From positions 1 to 5,302 of the forward strand of contig DGEG01000070.1 in assembly GCA_002385825.1 (NCBI GenBank): a stretch of 5,302 bases of DNA, in the 5' to 3' direction. The notes under the pieces are model-generated. The model worked only from the letters and a program-made list of their open reading frames with translations, did not search any database and was not told the origin of the DNA. Shown in pieces: positions 1 through 5,276 of this stretch (positions within the stretch are counted from its first letter, which is position 1; each line of letters opens with the position of its first letter). The DNA comes from Firmicutes bacterium UBA3932. GTDB taxonomy: Bacteria > Bacillota > Clostridia > Peptostreptococcales > Anaerovoracaceae. Both the position numbers and the translations under genes were made by a program.

Positions 1-14
1 AGATGTGTATAAGA
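1..14 (+). other. Probable Tn5/Nextera mosaic-end adapter remnant at the sequence edge
   Basis: The first 14 bases, AGATGTGTATAAGA, are identical to the first 14 bases of the 19-bp Tn5 mosaic end used in Nextera libraries. The match begins exactly at base 1 and breaks at base 15. The affected codons of the dehydrogenase read ILYTS, where the family normally continues with a short polar linker after VPTPI. An exact 14-base match at the extreme edge is very unlikely by chance. The last five mosaic-end bases are absent, so the join is imperfect. Confidence 0.7.
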
Positions 15-267
15 TGATGGGAGTGGGGACGGCGATGATGAAAACGTCCGCTTCTTCCGGCGTTAATGAGCCACGAAGGGTACCCTCCTTCACCACCCGG
101 CTGACAAGCTCTCCGAGACCTTTTTCCTCGATGATGATCGCTCCCCGGTTCAGCGCTTCTATGATCTTCGGGTTGAGGTCAACTCCGACGACTGAGACGC
201 CTGCGGAGGCGAACATTGCGGCTGTGGGAAGCCCGATATAGCCTAAACCGATAACGCAAATCTTCAT
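1..267 (-). CDS. wecC: UDP-N-acetyl-D-mannosamine dehydrogenase-like nucleotide-sugar dehydrogenase, N-terminal part (runs off left edge)
   Basis: The visible 89 codons encode the NAD-binding N-terminus of a UDP-sugar 6-dehydrogenase. WecC-type members oxidise UDP-ManNAc to the uronic acid UDP-ManNAcA, an activated precursor for cell-surface glycans, in the cytoplasm. Seen: a Rossmann dinucleotide motif GLGYIGLPTA at residues 7-16 (G7, G9, G12), the strand-end acidic residue D30 in VVGVDLNP, and the family block FIIAVPTP at 76-83. The GLPTAAMFA wording is typical of the WecC branch; UDP-glucose dehydrogenases usually read GYVGLVTG. The ATG start is supported by AGGGAG (complement of 275-280) seven bases upstream. 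The catalytic cysteine and substrate-binding domains lie outside the window. Residues 85-89 (ILYTS) are probably encoded by adapter DNA and should not be trusted. The gene is divergent from the three-gene run that starts at 696. The family call is sure; ManNAc specificity over a related UDP-HexNAc substrate is likely but not proven. Confidence 0.87.
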   Translation of the reverse strand, partial: MKICVIGLGYIGLPTAAMFASAGVSVVGVDLNPKIIEALNRGAIIIEEKGLGELVSRVVKEGTLRGSLTPEEADVFIIAVPTPIILYTS

Positions 268-274
268 TGATTCT

Positions 275-280
275 CTCCCT
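275..280 (-). promoter_or_regulatory. Ribosome binding site of the WecC-like gene
   Basis: On the minus strand this reads AGGGAG, followed by a 7-nt spacer and then ATG at 267-265. It fixes the start of the dehydrogenase. Confidence 0.7.
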
Positions 281-292
281 TTGTCCATCTGT

Positions 293-320
293 AACTAAAA
301 CAGGCGGATTCAAATCCGCC
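293..320 (-). terminator. Terminator-like hairpin in the wecC leader (possible attenuator)
   Basis: Read on the minus strand, GGCGGATT and AATCCGCC (320-303) form a perfect inverted repeat. It folds as a 7-bp GC-rich stem with a four-base loop, and is followed at once by the U-rich stretch TGTTTTAGTT (302-293). This is the shape of an intrinsic terminator, yet it lies between the predicted promoter and the start codon, about 25 nt before the start. That placement suggests premature termination control of the dehydrogenase, or a weak terminator against transcription entering from the right. The U-tract is interrupted, so efficiency may be modest. Confidence 0.45.
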
Positions 321-333
321 CTCATTATCACGA

Positions 334-348
334 GGCGATGAAATCGCC
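334..348 (-). repeat. Second small hairpin in the wecC leader
   Basis: GGCGAT and ATCGCC form a perfect 6-bp stem with a three-base loop, 13 nt before the terminator-like hairpin on the minus-strand transcript. Its arms resemble those of the next hairpin (GGCGAT versus GGCGGAT), so cross-pairing with one bulged base is possible. This would give mutually exclusive folds, as in an attenuator. The alternative pairing is inference. Confidence 0.4.
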
Positions 349-394
349 GATCTGCAAAAATTTTTCAAATAAGTCTACAATTCAAAGCAGATAA

Positions 395-423
395 ATGATA
401 GCATATATTTGCCCTTGTGTAAA
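395..423 (-). promoter_or_regulatory. Sigma-A type promoter driving the WecC-like gene
   Basis: On the minus strand TTTACA (423-418) is the -35 box, followed by a 17-nt spacer and TATCAT (400-395) as the -10 box. The bases TGC directly before it make an extended -10. Each hexamer differs from consensus at one position and the spacing is ideal. The predicted start is near 388, giving a leader of about 120 nt that includes both hairpins before the ATG at 267. Confidence 0.65.
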
Positions 424-452
424 GAAATTGGGCTGTTTGAAGAACTGAAGAA

Positions 453-472
453 AGTTCATAATAGTTCATAAT
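453..472. repeat. Tandem 10-bp repeat AGTTCATAAT x2
   Basis: Two exact adjacent copies of AGTTCATAAT lie between the divergent promoters, about 50 bp upstream of the rightward -10 box. One unit equals about one helical turn, so both copies face the same side of the DNA, as regulator half-sites often do. No regulator can be named. It could also be simple AT-rich slippage. Confidence 0.5.
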
Positions 473-518
473 TAACTATATAAAGAAGCAGCATACTACG
501 GTTTTGTATATATTTGTA

Positions 519-524
519 TATAAT
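519..524 (+). promoter_or_regulatory. Candidate -10 box for the rightward operon
   Basis: A perfect TATAAT sits 171 bp before the ATG at 696. Its predicted start, near 531, coincides with the first bases of the GC-rich foldable element. No convincing -35 hexamer is found 16-18 bp upstream (bases around 496-501 read ctacgg), so the promoter may need an activator. The surrounding DNA is very AT-rich, so the box could be fortuitous. Confidence 0.45.
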
Positions 525-528
525 AGTG

Positions 529-659
529 GTTTCGGAGCGAGGGAAGTGGGCTCCGGCGAGTACAAGCAAGTGCCAACCAGGCAGGACGGGCCGTCTAGAT
601 CGTACGGCACGCAGCGCGTCGCTTCGTCGAGCGGGAGATCACTTCCCTCGCTCCGGAAC
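529..659 (+). ncRNA. Unidentified structured RNA element (leader RNA or small RNA) with a long closing helix
   Basis: Bases 529-549 pair with 639-659 to give a 21-bp helix with two G-U wobbles. Its core, 533-548 with 640-655, is 16 perfect Watson-Crick pairs. After one mismatch, 551-554 pairs with 634-637. Inside are three further small hairpins: 571-574/580-583 (TGCC/GGCA), 590-594/604-608 (GCCGT/ACGGC) and 620-623/630-633 (CGCT/AGCG), making a multibranched fold. The element is GC-rich inside AT-rich flanks, a usual sign of structured RNA. A TATAAT box would start transcription on its 5' edge. No U-tract follows the 3' arm, so it is not a simple terminator, and 36 nt separate it from the ATG. 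It does not match the conserved cores of riboswitches, T-boxes, SRP RNA or 6S RNA as I remember them. A MITE-like DNA element is the main alternative. The helix is seen directly; RNA status is inferred. Confidence 0.55.
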
Positions 660-678
660 ATATAACAATTAACTAAAC

Positions 679-690
679 AGGAGCGCAGGA
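679..690 (+). promoter_or_regulatory. Ribosome binding site region of the LTA-synthase-like gene
   Basis: Two Shine-Dalgarno-like motifs precede the ATG at 696: AGGAG at 679-683 (12 nt away) and AGGA at 687-690 (5 nt away). Both lie outside the predicted RNA helix and remain accessible. Confidence 0.5.
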
Positions 691-695
691 TCCTT

Positions 696-2588
696 ATGAG
701 AAATATTACAATTGATCCTTGGAAATTATTGATCGGGGCATGTTTGATCATAAAGCCCCTGATGTTTTACAGGTTGATGGATATTCAGGTTAACGTGCTG
801 TTCCTATGGATTGCCACGGCCTTTATGCTCAGCCTTATGTTTGGCAGCTTTAAGAATATGTGGATTTCCTTCGGACTCTACGTACTGCTCACTATACTGA
901 TGTTCTGCGATGTGACGCATAATGCCTATTTCAGCGGCTATATATCCTTGAAGCTTATCGGTTCGGCAAAGTTCCTGGGAGATGCGGGGGACGCAGTGAT
1001 AGCCGTGATTCGGCCCGAGTTTTGGCTGCTGTTCCTCGACCTTCCCCTGGTGGCTTTAAGCATAGTGAAAATAAGAAGAGGAGAATGGCTTTCTTCCATT
1101 AGAAAAGAATGGTTTTCAGGGGTACTCCTTTTGGCTGCGGTCTTTTTCCTGGTTTTCGGCAGCGTCAGCGCAAGCAGCACCCTGCGTTCCGTGGGTAATT
1201 TGGAATTCTTTTCCGTGCGTGTAAAAGACCTGCTTGAGACAACTACCAGCTTTGGGTCCCAGCAGGCGGAACTGGATGAAGAATCCGTATACCTTGTGGA
1301 GGAAGACCAGGAGGACAGCCTTTTTGGAATTGCAGAGGGGAGAAACCTCATAGTTATTCAAATGGAGGCTCTCCAGAACTTCGTTATCAACAGGGAATAT
1401 GAAGGGCAGGAGATCACTCCCAATCTGAACCGTCTGATCCGCCAGGAAGGAACGATATATTTTGACCGTTACTATATGCAGATTGCGGCGGGCAATACTT
1501 CCGATGCGGAATTTGCCACTAACAATTCCATTTATGGATCGGAGAAGAGTTACACATACGAGCTGTATAAGGAAAATACGTTTCGAGGGTTGCCTGTTCT
1601 CCTGAAAGAGAGGGGCTACTCCACTATAGCTATGCACGGGTACGACGGGGATTTTTGGAGCCGCAAGGCCATGTATCCGGCTCAGGGTTTCGATCGCTTC
1701 ATCGATGATAAGGGTTATAAGCCTTCGGTAATCCACGGTTGGGGGATTCTTGACGAAGAGTTTTTCGTACAATCGGTAGAGTATTTAAAAGTGCAGCCCC
1801 GGCCTTTTTACTGCTTCATGGTCTCTTTGACTAACCATACTCCCTTTGCCATGGACAAAAAGTATTGCAGGCTGCAATTATCCTCAAAACATGAAGGGAC
1901 ACGGTTTGGCAACTATCTGAACAGCACGGCTTATTCCGACTATGCCATAGGAGTTCTGCTGGATGCCCTTAAAGAGGCCGGTCTCTACGAAAATTCGGTG
2001 ATCGCCATCTACGGGGATCATTTTGGACTGGCTCAAAGAGACGAGAACAACGAAGAACTGATGACGGAATTTTTAGGGAAACCCTATCGATTCGACGCCA
2101 TGGCCAATGTGCCACTGATAATTCACATTCCCGGCGAAGATATCAATAGTACTTATAGCATAGCCGGCGGGCAGATAGATTTCTTGCCTACGATGGCTTA
2201 TCTCATGGGTTTTGAAGAGCTTGACACCGTTTATTTCGGGCAGAATTTGCTTACTGCGGAGAAGGGCTTTGTGGCCCAGACCCGCTATGCGCCCCGTGGA
2301 TCCTTTATTACGGATGACATTGTCTTTATGATGTCCTTTGATATGGTCTTTGAAAACAGCAGGGCATGGGCCATCGATACCGGAGAGGAAGTGCCGTTGG
2401 ATGGGCTTCAGAGTCTTGCCGAAAGGTCCATTGCCCTTATCGCCGCTTCGGAAAAATGCCTGGAGGAGGATTCCATAGCGGAGTTGTATCCGAGTGGCGG
2501 GGATCTTGGGGCAACTGCCGGGAAGGATAAGAAAGAACCCGGTGCGGCAGCCGGGGAGAATTCTGAGGAGGCGGATGGCGATGAGTGA
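696..2588 (+). CDS. LTA synthase family protein (membrane sulfatase-fold phosphoglycerol transferase)
   Basis: This 630-residue protein has the LtaS layout: an N-terminal membrane domain with about five hydrophobic segments (roughly 10-28, 33-51, 55-75, 108-126, 141-160), then an extracytoplasmic alkaline-phosphatase/sulfatase-fold domain. Catalytic landmarks known from S. aureus LtaS are present: QMEALQNFV with metal ligand E224, GNTSDAEF with nucleophile T268, FWSR with W321 and R323, SLTNHTPF with H381, and YGDH with D441 and H442. LtaS takes glycerol phosphate from phosphatidylglycerol and polymerises it on a lipid anchor outside the cell. Length is close to that of LtaS (about 646 aa). 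An SVSA-S stretch after the last membrane segment (156-160) could be a signal-peptidase site. The C-terminal 30 residues are a polar Gly/Ala/Glu/Lys tail beyond the catalytic domain. It is the first gene of the run and overlaps the next by 8 nt. All key residues are intact, so it should be active; polymerase versus primase or a single-transfer role cannot be told. Confidence 0.93.
   Translation: MRNITIDPWKLLIGACLIIKPLMFYRLMDIQVNVLFLWIATAFMLSLMFGSFKNMWISFGLYVLLTILMFCDVTHNAYFSGYISLKLIGSAKFLGDAGDAVIAVIRPEFWLLFLDLPLVALSIVKIRRGEWLSSIRKEWFSGVLLLAAVFFLVFGSVSASSTLRSVGNLEFFSVRVKDLLETTTSFGSQQAELDEESVYLVEEDQEDSLFGIAEGRNLIVIQMEALQNFVINREYEGQEITPNLNRLIRQEGTIYFDRYYMQIAAGNTSDAEFATNNSIYGSEKSYTYELYKENTFRGLPVLLKERGYSTIAMHGYDGDFWSRKAMYPAQGFDRFIDDKGYKPSVIHGWGILDEEFFVQSVEYLKVQPRPFYCFMVSLTNHTPFAMDKKYCRLQLSSKHEGTRFGNYLNSTAYSDYAIGVLLDALKEAGLYENSVIAIYGDHFGLAQRDENNEELMTEFLGKPYRFDAMANVPLIIHIPGEDINSTYSIAGGQIDFLPTMAYLMGFEELDTVYFGQNLLTAEKGFVAQTRYAPRGSFITDDIVFMMSFDMVFENSRAWAIDTGEEVPLDGLQSLAERSIALIAASEKCLEEDSIAELYPSGGDLGATAGKDKKEPGAAAGENSEEADGDE
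2566..2571 (+). promoter_or_regulatory. Ribosome binding site that decides the GT26 start
   Basis: AGGAGG lies 9 nt before ATG 2581 and only 3 nt before the in-frame ATG 2575, favouring 2581. It sits inside the end of the upstream coding region, so translation of the two genes is probably coupled. Confidence 0.7.
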
Positions 2589-3327
2589 GATAAAAAAACT
2601 GGAAATTCTGGGCGTGCCGGTGGACATGGTAAACATGGCCCAGGCCGCCGAAAGGCTTGAGGAGCTTATGAGATCGGAAGGTTGCAGTCTCATTGTCACG
2701 CCAAATTCCGAGATCGTTGTTAATGCGGGGCAAGATTCGGAATTGATGGAAATCATCAGATCGGCGGATCTGGTTATTCCCGACGGGATCGGCCTGGTGT
2801 ATGCTTCCAAATTGCTGGGATCGCCTCTGAAAGAGAGAGTGACCGGGATCGATTTTCTGAGCTGGGCTCTGGATTTCTTGGAAAGAGAAGGGAAATCCAT
2901 TTACTTGCTCGGGAGCCGACCGGGAAGCGAAAGCGTTCCGGGCGTGGCGGAAATGGCGGCAATCAAGATGAAGGAAGCCTTTCCCGGGCTTAAAATAGCG
3001 GGTACCCACCACGGGTATTTCAGTAAGGATGAGGAGCAAGAAATTGTTGATGATATAAACGAATGCGGGGCGGACTTCCTTTGCGTCGCTTTAGGGTCGC
3101 CAAAGCAGGAGAAATTTATGGCCCGGCACCGGAAAGGGTTGAAGGTGAAAGCGGCTATCGGTGTGGGCGGAAGTCTGGATGTATGGGCAGGCGAGGTGAA
3201 GCGGGCGCCTGAGTTTTATAGAAAGCACGGGCTGGAATGGTTGTATCGGCTCGTGCAACAGCCGTCCCGGTATAAAAGGATGGCAGCCCTGCCCAGATTT
3301 ATGATACGAGTGTTATTGTCAAAGTAA
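2581..3327 (+). CDS. tagA: WecG/TagA/CpsF family (GT26) glycosyltransferase
   Basis: The 248-residue protein is a GT26 enzyme. The family transfers ManNAc (TagA) or ManNAcA (WecG) from a UDP donor to undecaprenyl-diphosphate-GlcNAc at the inner membrane face, building the linkage unit of wall teichoic acid or a related glycan. Seen: TPNSEIVVNA (40-49; T40, N42), ADLVIPDGIGLVYASKLLG (62-80) with the conserved candidate catalytic base D68, ERVTGIDF (85-92), LCVALGSPKQEKFM (167-180; Q176) and GVGGSLDVWAGEVKRAP (194-210). The C-terminal stretch GLEWLYRLVQQPSRYKR (217-233) matches the membrane-associating appendage that completes the active site in this family. Length is typical. An ATG at 2494 is in frame but would add 29 arginine-rich residues read from the preceding gene and lacks family support. 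The 8-nt overlap with the LTA-synthase-like gene implies coupling. With a WecC-like gene next door, the donor could be UDP-ManNAcA; this is inference. Confidence 0.93.
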   Translation: MSEIKKLEILGVPVDMVNMAQAAERLEELMRSEGCSLIVTPNSEIVVNAGQDSELMEIIRSADLVIPDGIGLVYASKLLGSPLKERVTGIDFLSWALDFLEREGKSIYLLGSRPGSESVPGVAEMAAIKMKEAFPGLKIAGTHHGYFSKDEEQEIVDDINECGADFLCVALGSPKQEKFMARHRKGLKVKAAIGVGGSLDVWAGEVKRAPEFYRKHGLEWLYRLVQQPSRYKRMAALPRFMIRVLLSK

Positions 3328-3341
3328 GCTTGATAGATTTT

Positions 3342-3347
3342 AAGGAG
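3342..3347 (+). promoter_or_regulatory. Ribosome binding site of the ABC exporter gene
   Basis: AAGGAG lies 10 nt before GTG 3358. The only nearby in-frame ATG (3382) is 34 nt away, so the GTG start is preferred. Confidence 0.7.
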
Positions 3348-3357
3348 AGTTGATAAG

Positions 3358-5121
3358 GTGGAAGAAAAAGAAAAAAGGGCAATGAAAACTTCATACCTCA
3401 TTAAGAGGTTTTTACCATATTTTAAGAAATATCGATGGATACTGGTGCTGGATCTGTTTTGCGCCGCATTGACTACGGTCTGCGAGCTCGTGCTCCCGCT
3501 TATAGTCCGATATCTGACCGATATGGGCATGAATAATCTGGAGGCTTTGACCATAAGGTTGATCCTGTCCATAGGAGCCATTTATATCGCATTGCGGCTT
3601 GTGGATTTGGCAGCCAACTATTTTATGGCCTACGTGGGGCACGTAATGGGCGCAAAGATCGAGACGGATATGAGAAAGGACCTCTTTGATCATTTGCAGG
3701 AGCAGTCCTATTCCTATTTCGACAACACAAAGATCGGTCAGATAATGGCCCGCATTACCAGCGATCTCTTCGATATCACTGAATTTGCCCATCACTGCCC
3801 GGAAGAGTATTTCATCGCCGCATTGAAAATCAGCATAGCTTTTGCCATATTGGCCCAAACGGATCTTACGCTGACGCTGATCATATTCTCGCTCATACCG
3901 GTCATGCTGATCTGCGCCATGTCTTTCAACGATAAGATGAGACAGGCTTTCAAGAGGTCGAGAAACCAGATCGGGGAGTTGAACGCCCAGGTGGAGGACA
4001 GTCTGCTGGGGGTTCGGGTTGTGAAATCCTTTGCCAATGAGGGCGTGGAGAGGGAAAAGTTCCGCAAGGGAAACGAAGGATTCCTCAAAATAAAGAGGGA
4101 AGCATACCGCTATATGGCCGGGTTCCACAGCACCATACGGTTTTTTGACGGGGTCATGTACATAGCCGTGGTGGTCATCGGAGCTATATTTATGGTCTAC
4201 GGCCGCATAGGAGCTCCGGATCTGGTGGCCTACCTGCTCTACGTTTCCATGCTTCTTGCTTCTGTCCGCCGGATTGTGGAGTTCACGGAGCAGTTCCAGC
4301 GGGGCATGACCGGAATAGAGCGGTTCCTTGAAATTATGGATTCGCCCATCGAAGTGGAGGATGCAGAGGATGCGGTGCCTCTTCCGCCGGTAAAAGGGGA
4401 AATCCGGTTCGACAAAGTGAGTTTCCGCTATTCGGACAACAATAAGAATGTATTATCCAATATTGATCTTACTGTGGCGGCAGGAGAACACGTGGCTCTA
4501 GTGGGGCCGTCGGGCAGCGGGAAAACCACCCTGTGCAACCTGATTCCGCGGTTTTACGATGTGACATCGGGAAAGATTTTGATCGACGGCCATGATATTA
4601 AGAACGTGACCATAAAATCCCTGAGGTCTCAGATCGGCATGGTCCAGCAGGATGTCTATCTATTTGCCGGTTCCATATATGATAATATCGCTTACGGAAA
4701 ACCCGGAGCAACGAAGGAAGAGGTTATCCAGGCGGCCAAGGATGCGGGTGCCCATGATTTCATCATGGAATTGCTCGATGGCTATGATACCTACGTGGGC
4801 GAACGAGGCGTTAAGCTTTCCGGCGGTCAGAAGCAGCGGATCAGCATCGCGCGAGTGTTTCTGAAAAATCCGCCGATCCTGATTTTGGACGAGGCAACCT
4901 CGGCCCTGGACACCGAGAGCGAGCGAATCGTAAAGCAATCTTTGCAGCGGCTTGCAGCGGGAAGAACCACGTTTATCATAGCTCATCGTCTAACAACAAT
5001 AAAGAATGCGTCCGTAATTTTGGTGCTTACAGAGAACGGCATCGAAGAGCAGGGCACTCACGAAGAACTGTTGGCCAAAGGCGGAACCTATGCTCACCTT
5101 TACCGGATGTACAGTGAATAA
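3358..5121 (+). CDS. ABC exporter half-transporter, MsbA/multidrug-lipid type (fused membrane and ATPase domains)
   Basis: This 587-residue protein has an N-terminal type-IV exporter membrane domain with about six membrane segments (near 27-50, 68-94, 150-166, 172-188, 262-282, 287-303), then a complete nucleotide-binding domain. Seen in order: A-loop Y358, Walker A GPSGSGKT (383-390, K389), Q-loop at VQQD (429-432), signature LSGGQKQR (487-494), Walker B ILILDE (507-512) with catalytic E512, D-loop SALD (515-518) and H-loop H543. All ATPase residues are intact. The length is normal for a homodimeric half-transporter such as MsbA or BmrA; only one copy is visible here, although a partner could lie outside the window. 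It starts with GTG, 30 nt after the GT26 stop, without a visible terminator or promoter in the gap, so it is probably in the same operon. Family members export lipids, lipid-linked sugars, drugs or peptides. A lipid-linked envelope substrate fits the neighbours, but substrate cannot be read from this protein class. Confidence 0.93.
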   Translation: MEEKEKRAMKTSYLIKRFLPYFKKYRWILVLDLFCAALTTVCELVLPLIVRYLTDMGMNNLEALTIRLILSIGAIYIALRLVDLAANYFMAYVGHVMGAKIETDMRKDLFDHLQEQSYSYFDNTKIGQIMARITSDLFDITEFAHHCPEEYFIAALKISIAFAILAQTDLTLTLIIFSLIPVMLICAMSFNDKMRQAFKRSRNQIGELNAQVEDSLLGVRVVKSFANEGVEREKFRKGNEGFLKIKREAYRYMAGFHSTIRFFDGVMYIAVVVIGAIFMVYGRIGAPDLVAYLLYVSMLLASVRRIVEFTEQFQRGMTGIERFLEIMDSPIEVEDAEDAVPLPPVKGEIRFDKVSFRYSDNNKNVLSNIDLTVAAGEHVALVGPSGSGKTTLCNLIPRFYDVTSGKILIDGHDIKNVTIKSLRSQIGMVQQDVYLFAGSIYDNIAYGKPGATKEEVIQAAKDAGAHDFIMELLDGYDTYVGERGVKLSGGQKQRISIARVFLKNPPILILDEATSALDTESERIVKQSLQRLAAGRTTFIIAHRLTTIKNASVILVLTENGIEEQGTHEELLAKGGTYAHLYRMYSE

Positions 5122-5148
5122 CGTATAAACTGAGACGGGTCTTTAGGG

Positions 5149-5194
5149 AAAATCAACTAATTTTGAAGCAAGTATTGTTTTTCAGCTGATTTTT
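5149..5194 (+). terminator. Weak terminator-like inverted repeat after the ABC gene
   Basis: AAAATCAACT (5149-5158) pairs with AGCTGATTTT (5184-5193) with one mismatch, giving nine pairs around a 25-nt loop. The 3' arm ends in a run of five T. The stem is AT-rich and the loop long, so termination strength is doubtful. It is one of several weak candidates for ending the operon. Confidence 0.3.
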
Positions 5195-5276
5195 GTTCCA
5201 TATTATGGGAATTTCAGCCCTCGAAAGGGGCTTTATCAACTATAATAGAAGAAATCAAAAAAATTAGCTGATTTTT
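5184..5276. repeat. Direct repeat AGCTGATTTTT (5184-5194 and 5266-5276)
   Basis: Two identical 11-base copies lie 82 bp apart in the non-coding tail. Each is preceded by an AATCA-containing complement (5151-5155 and 5253-5257), so each can form a similar AT-rich hairpin ending in T. The second copy forms AAATCA/TGATTT (5252-5257 with 5269-5274). They may be duplicated weak terminators or remains of a small repeat. Confidence 0.45.
5216..5235 (+). terminator. Candidate intrinsic terminator of the operon
   Basis: AGCCCT (5216-5221) and GGGGCT (5227-5232) form a 6-bp GC-rich stem with one G-U pair and a five-base loop. A short T-rich stretch TTTAT follows. It lies about 95 bp after the ABC gene stop and is the most GC-rich hairpin in the tail. 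The U-tract is short. Confidence 0.4.

Noticed and set aside
5..241. Plus-strand open frame of 78 codons at the left edge
   Set aside because: It is antisense to the WecC-like gene, whose Rossmann motif is unmistakable, and its protein is a Ser/Thr/Arg-rich shadow with no ribosome binding site.
529..659. Inverted repeat as an intrinsic terminator
   Set aside because: No T-run follows the 3' arm on the plus strand and none suitable follows on the minus strand; the loop of about 89 nt is too long for a simple terminator.
476..751. Minus-strand open frame of 91 codons across the structured element
   Set aside because: It is read through the inverted repeat and the start of the LTA-synthase-like gene, has no family resemblance, and its composition fits a chance frame.
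938..1772. Long minus-strand open frames inside the LTA-synthase-like gene
   Set aside because: They lie antisense to a gene with intact catalytic motifs and show no recognisable domains.
2494..2580. N-terminal extension of the GT26 protein from ATG 2494
   Set aside because: The added residues are Arg/Pro/Gly-rich out-of-frame reading of the preceding gene. The AGGAGG at 2566-2571 and family length both point to ATG 2581.
2073..3039. Overlapping minus-strand frames of 200-275 codons across the first two operon genes
   Set aside because: They are antisense to two well-supported genes, mutually overlapping, and Ser/Arg/Pro-rich as expected of shadows.
3412..4128. Minus-strand frame of 238 codons in the ABC gene
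   Set aside because: It is antisense to the conserved exporter membrane domain; its His/Gln/Leu-rich translation has no family features.
5234..5246. TATAAT at 5241-5246 as a promoter for a gene beyond the right edge
   Set aside because: No -35 element at proper spacing and no coding start follows within the window; it lies in AT-rich DNA where such a hexamer is common.
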